A stretch of 64,000 nt of DNA, taken from positions 3,795 through 67,794 of the forward strand of contig NZ_FQUX01000002.1 in the NCBI RefSeq assembly GCF_900129275.1, given 5' to 3'. The position numbers and the translations under genes are program-made. Position 1 is the first letter of the stretch. The number at the start of each line of letters is the position of its first letter. Below are positions 23,469 through 31,245 of the stretch, piece after piece. The DNA comes from Arenibacter palladensis. Lineage in GTDB: Bacteria > Bacteroidota > Bacteroidia > Flavobacteriales > Flavobacteriaceae. The notes under the pieces were generated by a model that saw only the letters and a program-made list of their open reading frames with translations, did no database searches and was not told where the DNA came from.

Positions 23469-23963
23469 ATGAAAAACAAAGTTCCATTATCAAAAAGTAT
23501 TACCTTTTTAATGCTATTAATTCTAGTAGGTACAGGGCCGGCTTTTGGGCAATCCACGACCGATATTCCACACGAAGATGCCTTAAAGGCCGTATTGGCC
23601 GCTAAGAAAAAAGCGGAACAATTGGATGTACTGGTAAATATTGCAGTGGTCGATGCAGGAGCTAACCTAAAGGCTTTTGTCCGTATGGACGGTTCCTATT
23701 TGGGAAGTATAGACGTAGCGATCAAAAAAGCGAAAACATCGCGCTATTTTGACATTAATACGGGCGATCTGGGGAAGCTTACCCAACCTGGGGGCATTAT
23801 CTACAATATTGAACTTTCCAATGACGGACTCGTTACCTTTCCAGGGGGAGTTCCCATAAAAAATGAAGCTGGAAAAATCATTGGTGCCATTGGGGTTAGC
23901 GGTGGTACTATTGAGCAGGATCACGACATTGCTACTGTTGGAGCAATGGCCATCTTGGATTAA
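23469..23963 (+). CDS. GlcG/HbpS family (heme-binding-like) secreted protein
   Basis: A 164-residue protein with a signal peptide ('ITFLMLLILVGTGPAFGQ', cleavage near residue 27). The mature domain is GlcG/HbpS (DUF336): 'LVNIAVVDAGANLKAFVRMDG' and 'AIGVSGGTIEQDHDIA' are its hallmark segments. HbpS binds heme in Streptomyces, but most members have no proven ligand. It stands first in a three-gene rightward block behind an FNR-type box and is followed 33 bases later by the propeller-Dabb gene. Confidence 0.85.
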   Translation: MKNKVPLSKSITFLMLLILVGTGPAFGQSTTDIPHEDALKAVLAAKKKAEQLDVLVNIAVVDAGANLKAFVRMDGSYLGSIDVAIKKAKTSRYFDINTGDLGKLTQPGGIIYNIELSNDGLVTFPGGVPIKNEAGKIIGAIGVSGGTIEQDHDIATVGAMAILD

Positions 23964-23996
23964 ACAATCTATTAAATTTTAAAAAAGCTTAATATC

Positions 23997-25520
23997 ATGA
24001 AGATCATAAAAATATCCGTCGCTTTCATCTCACTACTAATATTCCAAATTAGCTGGTCTCAGTCCACAGACGATGTAATGCCTTATTTGCAGGATTTTAA
24101 GAGCATATCCGCCAATAATACGGTTACCATAACCAGTTATGAAAAAGAAGGTGCCCATTATGTGTATGCAGGTGGGTTTGGGGGGATTGATATATTTAGC
24201 TTAGACAAAGAAGGCAAACTAATGCCCATAGGTGCCCAAGAGCTCTATAAACAAGATGGACCTGCTAGGGGAATGGTCGCCGGAAGTATTAAGGGTACGG
24301 ACTTTTTATTTGTAGCCAATAAATATGGTAACGCCATAGAGACATTTAAAATCTTGGATAATGGAACCCTGGAACAGGTTTCCCTAACCAAGGATACCGA
24401 TAAGACACATCTAGGTATTGCCATTACCTTACAGCTGGTGCATATGCAACAGTCATCCTATCTCTTTATTGGAGGCCTGGAAGAAACACCCGGCCTAAGT
24501 AGTTTTAAAATTCAGCCCGATGGAAAACTGACCCATGTACAATCCATGGCAGATGATGATAAGATTTTCACGGACGGTATCATTGGAATGTACACCCATA
24601 AAATTAAGGGAAAAACATTTTTATATACCGGAGGATTTCAAGACAATGGTGTAAGTAGTTTTAGAGTGTATGAAAACGGTTCCTTCAAAAATATCAACAA
24701 TATTGGGGACAATACCACCGATAGATACTTAACGGGAGCCTACCCCGTAACTGGGGTAAATTTGGGAGAGAATTATTATGTCATTGTAGGTCATAGACAC
24801 CATAAATATTATGAAAGAAATGGTTTTATTAAAAATACCGACTTTGTATACCACGGTGATGGGGTAAGTGTTTTTAAAATAAACAGAAAAGGAGCTTTAG
24901 TACCGCATTTTGTTTTAAAAGATGATGTAAACACCAAGTTACAAGGGCAAACAAGAATTGAGGTTGTTTCCGTTAAGGACAAGGAAGCTGTATTGGCAGT
25001 GGGTACCAGGGACGATGCCAGTATTCAACTTATAAAATTGGACGAAAACGGAACTTTGAAGCCCTTAAATTATTTGGAAACGGGGTTCTCCATTTACTAC
25101 GGTCTAAGATCCCATCAAATAGAGGATGTAAACCTGCTCATTGCAGGCTCCAATAGGTTCGATTTAAAGAAGGTGGCCACCTACAAGGTTTTGCCCAAAA
25201 TTGATAGGGGCGAAAAAGTTTTAAGGCATATAGTAAACCTAAAGTATAAGGAAGAAGCCTCCAAATCACAAATTGATGAAGCCGTTACCGTTTTTGAAAA
25301 TCTTAAAAACGAAATCCCAGAAATTGAGAAAATAGAATGGGGGGTGAACGATAGTAAAGAAGGGGCCAGCAAAGGTTTGACCCATACTTTCATCCTCACC
25401 TTCAAGGACGACCACGCCAGGGAAATTTACCTTTTTCACGAGGCTCATATAGCCTTGGTAAATAAAATAGGCCCCATAATAGCCGATGTTTTGGTGATGG
25501 ATTATTGGACAGAAGAGTAG
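23997..25520 (+). CDS. Secreted beta-propeller protein fused to a C-terminal Dabb domain
   Basis: A 507-residue protein with a signal peptide ('VAFISLLIFQISWSQ'). Residues 25-400 are repeated strands of the type 'YVYAGGFGGIDIFSLDKEGKL', with six or seven blades similar to lactonase/YncE-type propellers. Residues 404-507 ('VLRHIVNLKYKEEASKSQID' to 'IIADVLVMDYWTEE') form a Dabb domain like the free-standing one at the start of this window. This fusion suggests a periplasmic enzyme with a small-molecule substrate. The gene lies between the HbpS-like and SDR genes. The exact function is unknown. Confidence 0.75.
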   Translation: MKIIKISVAFISLLIFQISWSQSTDDVMPYLQDFKSISANNTVTITSYEKEGAHYVYAGGFGGIDIFSLDKEGKLMPIGAQELYKQDGPARGMVAGSIKGTDFLFVANKYGNAIETFKILDNGTLEQVSLTKDTDKTHLGIAITLQLVHMQQSSYLFIGGLEETPGLSSFKIQPDGKLTHVQSMADDDKIFTDGIIGMYTHKIKGKTFLYTGGFQDNGVSSFRVYENGSFKNINNIGDNTTDRYLTGAYPVTGVNLGENYYVIVGHRHHKYYERNGFIKNTDFVYHGDGVSVFKINRKGALVPHFVLKDDVNTKLQGQTRIEVVSVKDKEAVLAVGTRDDASIQLIKLDENGTLKPLNYLETGFSIYYGLRSHQIEDVNLLIAGSNRFDLKKVATYKVLPKIDRGEKVLRHIVNLKYKEEASKSQIDEAVTVFENLKNEIPEIEKIEWGVNDSKEGASKGLTHTFILTFKDDHAREIYLFHEAHIALVNKIGPIIADVLVMDYWTEE

Positions 25521-25596
25521 TAGTAAAAAAAATAGTCAATTCATTTCCTGTGAACCGCAGCGGAAGTTTGAACACCAATATATAAATAGATTAAAA

Positions 25597-26313
25597 ATGA
25601 AAAGTTTACAAAATAAAAAGGCAATTATAACCGGAGGCGGTAGGGGATTGGGAAAAGCAACTGCCTTGGCATTTGCCAAAGAAGGCGTAGATTTGGCTAT
25701 TACGGGTAGGAATGAAAAGGTACTAAAAGAAACCGTTGCCGAATTGGAAACATTTGGTATTAAGGCCATCTATTCCGTATTTGACGTAGGTAATTATGAG
25801 GAAGTGCAAAAGAGTATCAAAATCATAATAAAGACCTTGGGGACTGTTGATATTTTGGTCAACAATGCGGGAATGGCGGCCATAGGCTCGTTCAATGAAA
25901 TGGAAGTGGGCACATGGAGTAAAATTATCCAGACCAATCTGATGGGGATGTATTATGTTACCAAAGAAGTATTGCCCCATCTAATTGCTAAGAATGAAGG
26001 AGATATTATTAATGTATCTTCTACGGCAGGTTTAAACGGAAATGCGAACGTGTCGGCTTACTCGGCATCAAAATTTGCTGTAATAGGCATGTCCGAATCG
26101 CTTATGAAGGAAGTCCGCAAAAACAATATTAGGGTAATCACCCTAACGCCGAGTACCATAGAATCTGAAATGACCATAGAACTGGGCATGTTAAGCAAAG
26201 GCTCTGATAATGTATTGCAGCCGGAAGATTTTTCGGAATTGATCCTAGCGGGTCTAAAACTTCCAAGAAGGGCAATGCTTAAGAGTGCCGCCTTATGGAC
26301 TACCAATCCCTAA
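25597..26313 (+). CDS. Short-chain dehydrogenase/reductase (3-ketoacyl-reductase-like)
   Basis: A 238-residue classical SDR. Motifs: cofactor site 'TGGGRGLGKA', 'NNAG' (near residue 89), catalytic S ('NVSSTAG') and 'YSASK' (Y and K, near residues 152-156). Such enzymes reduce 3-oxo or other carbonyl compounds with NAD(P)H. It is the last gene of the rightward block after the Crp/Fnr regulator. It is often named 3-ketoacyl-ACP reductase, but no fatty-acid genes are nearby, so the substrate is open. Confidence 0.9.
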   Translation: MKSLQNKKAIITGGGRGLGKATALAFAKEGVDLAITGRNEKVLKETVAELETFGIKAIYSVFDVGNYEEVQKSIKIIIKTLGTVDILVNNAGMAAIGSFNEMEVGTWSKIIQTNLMGMYYVTKEVLPHLIAKNEGDIINVSSTAGLNGNANVSAYSASKFAVIGMSESLMKEVRKNNIRVITLTPSTIESEMTIELGMLSKGSDNVLQPEDFSELILAGLKLPRRAMLKSAALWTTNP

Positions 26314-26391
26314 ATAGAATTGAAAGCGGTCTGGACAGCGCGACTTTGGAAAGTGCATAGATGTATTGAAATGTTAAAGTAGCCTAGATTT

Positions 26392-26451
26392 TATAATCTT
26401 ATGTTTTGTAGCGAGAACTAGAGTTGTTTTCGTGACCACTAGGTTATGGAT
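26392..26451 (-). pseudogene. Decayed copy of the tRNA-Met 3' half (candidate att remnant)
   Basis: TATAATCTTATG followed by TTTTGTAGCGAGAAC repeats the sequence at and beyond the 3' end of the tRNA-Met at 37126 (TATAAACTTAAG then TTTTGTAGCGAGAAC), in direct orientation. The similarity continues through 'AGAGTTG', 'CGTGACC' and 'GGTTATG' with scattered mismatches and stops within the anticodon region. Only the 3' half is present, as expected for an attachment-site duplication. Confidence 0.65.
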
Positions 26452-26496
26452 TCCTAAATGGATTCTTGAAACCCTCAATGTACATGTCTTTCCAGC

Positions 26497-26525
26497 TTAT
26501 TTGGAAATAAAACATTTCCAAATAA
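26497..26525. repeat. Perfect 12-bp inverted repeat
   Basis: TTATTTGGAAAT (26497-26508) and ATTTCCAAATAA (26514-26525) around AAAAC. No T-run follows; role unknown. The rest of 26452-26750 has no gene I can support. Confidence 0.5.
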
Positions 26526-26749
26526 TATTACAACCCTTTTATCTTTTATAACAAAGCGCGTTGCTATATGTCCCACCGCTGACGCTTGAACTAGCGGGGG
26601 GTTTTGGGCAGATACCTAGGCAGATTTTAAAAAAGAAATGGACTACATAAATCTTTCCTTCAAAGGTTTCATTGGTAATGTTTTCCCAGTTTTGATAGGT
26701 AAACGAAAAATCCGGACTGTCAGCTTTTTAGCGTTGAGGATTTATCGAG

Positions 26750-26799
26750 TACACAAAAAACAAGTAACCCACCGAAACGACCGTTCGGTATGGTGGGTT
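26750..26799 (-). terminator. Terminator of the methyltransferase gene
   Basis: AACCCACC (26766-26773) pairs with GGTGGGTT (26792-26799), and the inner CCGAA pairs with TTCGG. On the gene strand it is followed by ACTTGTTTTTTG. It lies 28 bases beyond the methyltransferase stop. Confidence 0.75.
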
Positions 26800-26827
26800 A
26801 ATTAGACAACTTTTCATCCAAAGCTTA

Positions 26828-27625
26828 TTATTTTTCACCATATCCTATTATTGCCGAATGTGGAAATGAATAGCCTTTTCCTTTTTTAAAGGAATCACAA
26901 TTCTTAACAAAGTCGTTCTTAATATCATCTTGCTTATCTTCAGGGAATAAGTGTAAATTGCCCCAATCCCAACACCCAGTAATTAAAGGGTCGAGAGTAT
27001 CCATATTCCAACTTGTATCTAGTTTTTCTAATGCGAAATTTTTTAAACTAGCTTTTGTTACGATTTCATTATAAGTGTCAAAATCTGTAACTCCAAATAG
27101 TGGTCCGTGAGGTAGGGCAGACAATTCGTGATGATTTGCGAAAGCTTGAAAAAAAGCTCCTAATGAACTTTGTTCTTCATTGGCCCCCCAAACTGCAAAA
27201 GCAAATTTTCCTTTTGGTTTTAAAACTCTATTTATCTCTTTAAAAACTTTATTTGGTTCCGCAAAATGATGTACAACAAAATTTGCTATTACAACATCCA
27301 TTGAGCTATCTTCTAATGGGATATTTTCGGCATCGGATTGTTTAAATGTGATACTCTGATAGGCTGAATTGGCTTGGTCTATCATTTTTTGAGAAAAATC
27401 TATTCCAATAACTTTTGCTCCAGCTCCACTAATTTTAATTGTTGAGTTTCCAGCACCACAACCTATGTCTAATACATTAACATTGGAACCTACATTGGTT
27501 TTACTCATTAATAGAGGTAGTGTTTCATTGGTTAAAGTTGCCCAAGTTTCGTTATAACTTGGTGAGCATCTCGTCCAAGTTTCTAATTCATATTCTCGTA
27601 CAGCTTTGTAGTTTGATTGTTCCAT
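26828..27625 (-). CDS. Class I SAM-dependent methyltransferase
   Basis: A 265-residue protein with the UbiE/Methyltransf_11 core: motif I 'VLDIGCGAGNST' (near residues 50-61), 'VIGIDFSQKMIDQA', 'FKQSDAENIPLEDSSMDVV' and 'NFVVHHFAEPNKVFKEINRV'. It transfers a methyl group from SAM to an unknown small substrate. It stands alone. Class-2 repeat H ends 38 bases upstream of its ATG, the same arrangement as for the cassette-like genes at 18-22 kb. It lies just inside the putative tRNA-bounded island. Confidence 0.85.
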   Translation of the reverse strand: MEQSNYKAVREYELETWTRCSPSYNETWATLTNETLPLLMSKTNVGSNVNVLDIGCGAGNSTIKISGAGAKVIGIDFSQKMIDQANSAYQSITFKQSDAENIPLEDSSMDVVIANFVVHHFAEPNKVFKEINRVLKPKGKFAFAVWGANEEQSSLGAFFQAFANHHELSALPHGPLFGVTDFDTYNEIVTKASLKNFALEKLDTSWNMDTLDPLITGCWDWGNLHLFPEDKQDDIKNDFVKNCDSFKKGKGYSFPHSAIIGYGEK

Positions 27626-27663
27626 AATGTTAAATTTATAAAATTAGCCTTGTTTCAAATTTT

Positions 27664-28038
27664 TGGTAACAATTGGATATAGGTATTAACTATATATCAA
27701 TTATAAAAACTACAAGCATACAAGCCATTACCTAAATACATTGCTGTATCCTACAATTCTTATTGATCCAATATAATTTTCTGAGTTGGGCAGCGGAGGG
27801 AGTACTACAACCAAAAGTATGTTACTCACTGTCTAAGGTAACAAATATTACTTCAGGTAGTGGCTATATCGGTGAAGTACGGAATTAGCCGTTGAAAGGT
27901 AAGTGGAGTTGAAAGTTATAATGCTATAAGTTGAATGTTATAATGTTGAAAGTTTTAAAGTTCACATCTGCGCCATACCAGATGCAAAATTGGCCAGACA
28001 TTGAGGTAGTGAAGTAGGGGAGGGCTCAAAGCTGGGAG
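27664..28038 (-). repeat. Class-2 repeat, copy H, with tail module
   Basis: Left end TGGTAACAATTGG; block GTTGGGCAGCGG to GTACTACAACC at about 27786-27812; stem TGTTAC-N12-GGTAACA replacing the CTAAC/GTTAG stem of the other copies; right end GCCGTTGAAAGG (27888-27899). The tail 27901-28038 matches 22418-22556. It is the most diverged of the four copies. Confidence 0.8.
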
Positions 28039-28050
28039 ATTTGTCGTGGC

Positions 28051-28086
28051 GTAGTAGAACTCGTAATCTCCGAGTTGTGAATTTCT
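28051..28086 (-). pseudogene. Second tRNA-Met-like remnant
   Basis: 'GAACTCGTAATCTCCGAG' and 'GTTGTGAAT' align with the tRNA-Met segment 'GAACTCGTGACCTCCGGG' and 'GTTATGAAT' with about 7 differences in 30 positions, same orientation. It is too short and diverged to be a gene and may be another old att duplication. Confidence 0.45.
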
Positions 28087-28148
28087 TTTTGGATTTTTGT
28101 AACCCTTTATTTAGAGGGCTTTCCAGATTGACTTTTTAACTTCTGGTA

Positions 28149-28222
28149 ACACAACGAATTATAGTATGTCGCCGTCCCTGCAGGGTAGGGGCAGATATGC
28201 GTCCATTCGTATTGTTATGTGT
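28149..28222 (-). repeat. Short inverted-end element near the dehydratase 3' end
   Basis: CACAACGAAT (about 28150) faces ATTCGTATTGTTATGTG (about 28206-28222), whose complement is CACATAACAATACGAAT. The ends resemble those of the other fold-back elements and lie directly after the dehydratase stop at 28229. Weak but in the expected place. Confidence 0.35.
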
Positions 28223-28228
28223 TTATTC

Positions 28229-30223
28229 TTATTTTAAAGCATCAATTCCTGCTTTCACAATTTTTAAGATCCGATCGGCATCCTGTACGCATCCTTCCCA
28301 TATACCGCTCTGCGTCGCTGCCCAAATTTTAATATCATTGGGCAATTCTGGATGTGGTCGAAGTTCTGGGTGTGGTGATCTGCTTGAAAACAATTGTGCT
28401 ATTTCGGCTTCACTTAGTTCGGCATTGGGATCGCTATGCGAGGCTATAAGATTTATGCTTCCACTTAGATTATCGCAATCAATTTTAATTTCAATGACAT
28501 CTCCATCTTGAACCTTACCAATAGGTCCTCCTACTAGTGCTTCTGGACCAACATGTCCGATACATGCGCCGGTGGAAACGCCAGAAAAACGTCCGTCGGT
28601 AATCAGTGCTATCTCTTTTCCAAAGGATAACTGTTTTAGAGCGCCGGTGATTTGGAAGGTTTCCTCCATTCCGGTGCCACTTGGTCCTGTCCCCATCAAT
28701 ATGATAATATGACCAGGCTTTACCTCTCCTTGATTAATGGCCTTAATGGCATTTGCTTCAGAGACAAATACTTTGGCAACTCCTTTTTTATAGTATATAC
28801 CGTTGTCATCGATCATTTCTGGAGCGATGGCACCGCTTTTGATCAGCGCTCCTTCTGGTGCCAAATTTCCGGTGGGGAAAGTCAAGGTGCTTTTCATGTC
28901 CGCCTTCTTCGCCGCTTCCGGAGATAGTATCACGTTATCAGGATGTGCATCTGGATTAAATGTTTGGAGGTTAAATCGTACTTGTTGGCGTCTATTTCTT
29001 TTATTCTCCGCTTCCCAAGAGAACATTTTACCGCCCTGCTCCCAGACATCCAAATTTTCGCCCAATGTTTTGCCTGTAACGGTGAGGCAATCTTCTTTAA
29101 GTAGACCTAATTTTCGCAAATGTAACATTACCTCAGGTACTCCTCCGGCAGCATATACGTGTGCTGTGGAATACTTCCCCGCTGGGAGCACATTGACCAA
29201 TCGTGGCGTTTTTCGGTTAATATTCTCCCACTCTTCCCGAGTAGGCATAGGTAGTCCCGCTGCATGGGCTATAGCCGGGATATGTAGTAAGAGGTTGGTA
29301 GACCCACCAAAAGCTGCATGCACTACCATAGCATTGTACACGGCATCTTGAGTGAGGATCTGACTGGTATAGATATTGTTTTTTGCCAGATTTACGAGAG
29401 CAATGGCCGAATCTTTAGCAAGGGCATACCAAATCTTCCCTCCAGAGGGGGCAAGTGCCGAATGTGGCAATGCCATTCCCAATGCTTCCGCTACGACTTG
29501 GGAGGTGGCTGCCGTTCCCAAAAAATGACAACCTCCACCTGGTGTCCCACAAGAAGCACATCCATGGGATTGTGCCTCTTGCAATGATATTTCTTTATGG
29601 GAAACAAGCGATGGTAAAGACTGTACCGAACCCAAATCTTTGATTCCTTTGGCGATCAATGTCACTCCGCCGGGCATGATAATCGTTGGTAAATTGGATT
29701 CATTGGCCAATGACATCATCATAGCAGGTAGGCCTTTGTCACAAGTAGCGATGCCCATTACGCCTTTGCGATTGGGCAAAGAGCGTCTTAAATCTCCTAA
29801 AACTGTGGCGGCATGATTGCGATAGGCCAATGAATTCATCATGCCTGTAGTGCCTTGGGTACGTCCATCACACGGATCGGATACAGATACATAATAGGGT
29901 TTGGTAAAGAGGTTTTTGAAAGCACTTGCTGCAACTTTTGCGGCATCCCCCAATTCAAAATGTCCTGAATGCATGCCCAGTGCCAGGGTCTCTTCACCGT
30001 TCTTTAATCCACCCGCAGTACTCATTATAAGGAATTCTGACTGATTTACATCATCTGGATTCCACTTCATCCCAGCATCCTGTATTTTGCCAAAGATGTC
30101 ACCACTGGGCTTGTTTTCATAGTCTTCCCGTGATATCGGTAATAGCCCTTTTCTTGGGGTAACTTCCAAAGGGAAATAAAAGGGACTGTTCTCTTGGAAG
30201 TGCTCTTTATCGTTATTGCTCAT
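28229..30223 (-). CDS. yjhG: IlvD/Edd-family dehydratase, YjhG/YagF type (D-xylonate dehydratase-like)
   Basis: A 664-residue Fe-S dehydratase close in length to E. coli YjhG/YagF (about 655). Cysteines sit in the three places expected of the family cluster: 'VSDPCDGRTQG' (near residue 109), 'GIATCDKGLPAMM' (near 155) and 'GCASCGTPGGGC' (near 225). Late motifs 'GPSGTGMEET' and 'LITDGRFSG' complete the family pattern. The reaction is removal of water from a sugar acid such as D-xylonate, giving a 2-keto-3-deoxy acid. No other pentose genes are adjacent. Beyond its start, 30224-30420 is empty. Confidence 0.9.
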   Translation of the reverse strand: MSNNDKEHFQENSPFYFPLEVTPRKGLLPISREDYENKPSGDIFGKIQDAGMKWNPDDVNQSEFLIMSTAGGLKNGEETLALGMHSGHFELGDAAKVAASAFKNLFTKPYYVSVSDPCDGRTQGTTGMMNSLAYRNHAATVLGDLRRSLPNRKGVMGIATCDKGLPAMMMSLANESNLPTIIMPGGVTLIAKGIKDLGSVQSLPSLVSHKEISLQEAQSHGCASCGTPGGGCHFLGTAATSQVVAEALGMALPHSALAPSGGKIWYALAKDSAIALVNLAKNNIYTSQILTQDAVYNAMVVHAAFGGSTNLLLHIPAIAHAAGLPMPTREEWENINRKTPRLVNVLPAGKYSTAHVYAAGGVPEVMLHLRKLGLLKEDCLTVTGKTLGENLDVWEQGGKMFSWEAENKRNRRQQVRFNLQTFNPDAHPDNVILSPEAAKKADMKSTLTFPTGNLAPEGALIKSGAIAPEMIDDNGIYYKKGVAKVFVSEANAIKAINQGEVKPGHIIILMGTGPSGTGMEETFQITGALKQLSFGKEIALITDGRFSGVSTGACIGHVGPEALVGGPIGKVQDGDVIEIKIDCDNLSGSINLIASHSDPNAELSEAEIAQLFSSRSPHPELRPHPELPNDIKIWAATQSGIWEGCVQDADRILKIVKAGIDALK

Positions 30224-30420
30224 ATATATTTAAAATCGTGATACGAAGGTCTTAAGTTAGTCTATACTATTAAAAGGATAAAAATATTTTTCCAAAGGAT
30301 ATGTTCTTTTTATTTTAAACTGCATCACATTTACCTACGCCAAAAGTGAGGGACAGCTTAAGCAACAGGAATAAGGAGCTTAGGAGGTGAGCAATTATCT
30401 GTCAAGAACGATTTGCTGTA

Positions 30421-30656
30421 TTGTTAATTGCACATAGCGTGTTAGTATATGGTTAGATGAGTGTTTTAAGCACTTAAATTAGCAAATAAAAACCGAACCT
30501 GCCAGCCAGTAGACCTATAGAAAATCCGTCCTCCCAAGCTTTTGGCCGTAGGAGGATTTTCGTAAGTACGTTAGAACTAGCAAACCACCAGTCCGCCCGT
30601 GCTGGCAAGGACGTGAACGACTCTGTCGGGCCGGTTAAATATACACATTGTTGTCC
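30421..30656 (-). repeat. Fold-back element F
   Basis: An AAAATCC-plus-CCTCC arm (30521-30534) pairs with GGAGGATTTT (30551-30560). The right end is ATTGTTGTCC (GGACAAC on the opposite strand). The arm GGATTTTC and the following TAGAACTAGCAA resemble element E at 20.8 kb. It also contains CCGCCCGTGCTGG palindromic material. No gene in it. Confidence 0.5.
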
Positions 30657-30859
30657 ACTAGCTTTTATTTTATTTGTTTCAATAGGTCATCATATTTATT
30701 TGCGGAAGTTTAGTTTTAATTACTTCTTAAATGAATTACACAAAATTTTAAAAGAAGTGAAATGTTGTTTGCGAAAGTATTTTGCATTAAGAGAAGAGGT
30801 AAATAAAAAATCCCTTCAGCTAAAATATTTTTTTTAGTATTTCTATGTATTATTTAATT

Positions 30860-31210
30860 GGCATATAAAGGTATGTTTTCTGATTTATTCGTCTTTTATA
30901 AAAAGGTGTCTGATGCCATTGATAAGCTTGATGTTGTTGCGCGCTCATGCTAAACAATATAAACTATTTCGTTTTCAATAGACATATTATCAAGTACTAA
31001 AACAGTACTTTTTATAAAGAAATGCTTAATCAATTTACACATGAATTCTTTAATTTCATTAAGCCCTTTATAAATTTTTCCAAGTGTAATCACTAATGAT
31101 TTATGGGTATAATTATACAGGATAGCTTCTATATCATTTTCAAACAAAGTGTCTAAATATTCTACTACAATTCCTTCTGAGAGTGGAATAACGATTGCTT
31201 TTTCTAAAGT
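30860..31210 (-). pseudogene. SnoaL/NTF2-like protein pseudogene
   Basis: The reading frame is open from 31210 and gives 'LEKAIVIPLSEGIVVEYLD', then 'LFENDIEAILYNYTHKSL', 'KGLNEIKEFMCKLIKHFF' and 'IVYIV' before a TAG at 30952-30950. The same frame then continues 'HERATTSSLSMASDTF', and after a shift at the five-base run 30900-30904 it gives 'FIKDE'. This reads as an NTF2/SnoaL-like protein with a nonsense codon (probably TGG to TAG) and one lost base. No good start codon is present. A 65-residue fragment from 31147 could still be translated. Confidence 0.6.
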
Positions 31211-31245
31211 TTAATCACCTATTTCTATGGATTTAGGTTTTATTT

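Noticed and set aside
26314-26827. A gene in the spacer left of the methyltransferase
   Set aside because: No frame of credible length or content; only the tRNA remnant, an inverted repeat and a terminator are seen.
18878-27899. Class-2 repeats as an insertion sequence or ordinary MITE
   Set aside because: No transposase, no consistent terminal inverted repeats with target duplications visible, and the position relative to start codons is regular. Not excluded for the related fold-back elements E and F.
14708-28038. CRISPR array
   Set aside because: The repeats are 100-240 bp, far apart and separated by whole genes; no short regular repeat-spacer pattern and no cas genes.
28803-29351. Long open frame (182 codons) antisense to the dehydratase gene
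   Set aside because: Caused by codon bias in the Fe-S dehydratase gene on the other strand; no domain of its own.
30613-30837. Open frame of 74 codons on the + strand beyond element F
   Set aside because: Low-complexity Lys/Leu/Phe-rich translation starting inside a repeat; no supporting context.
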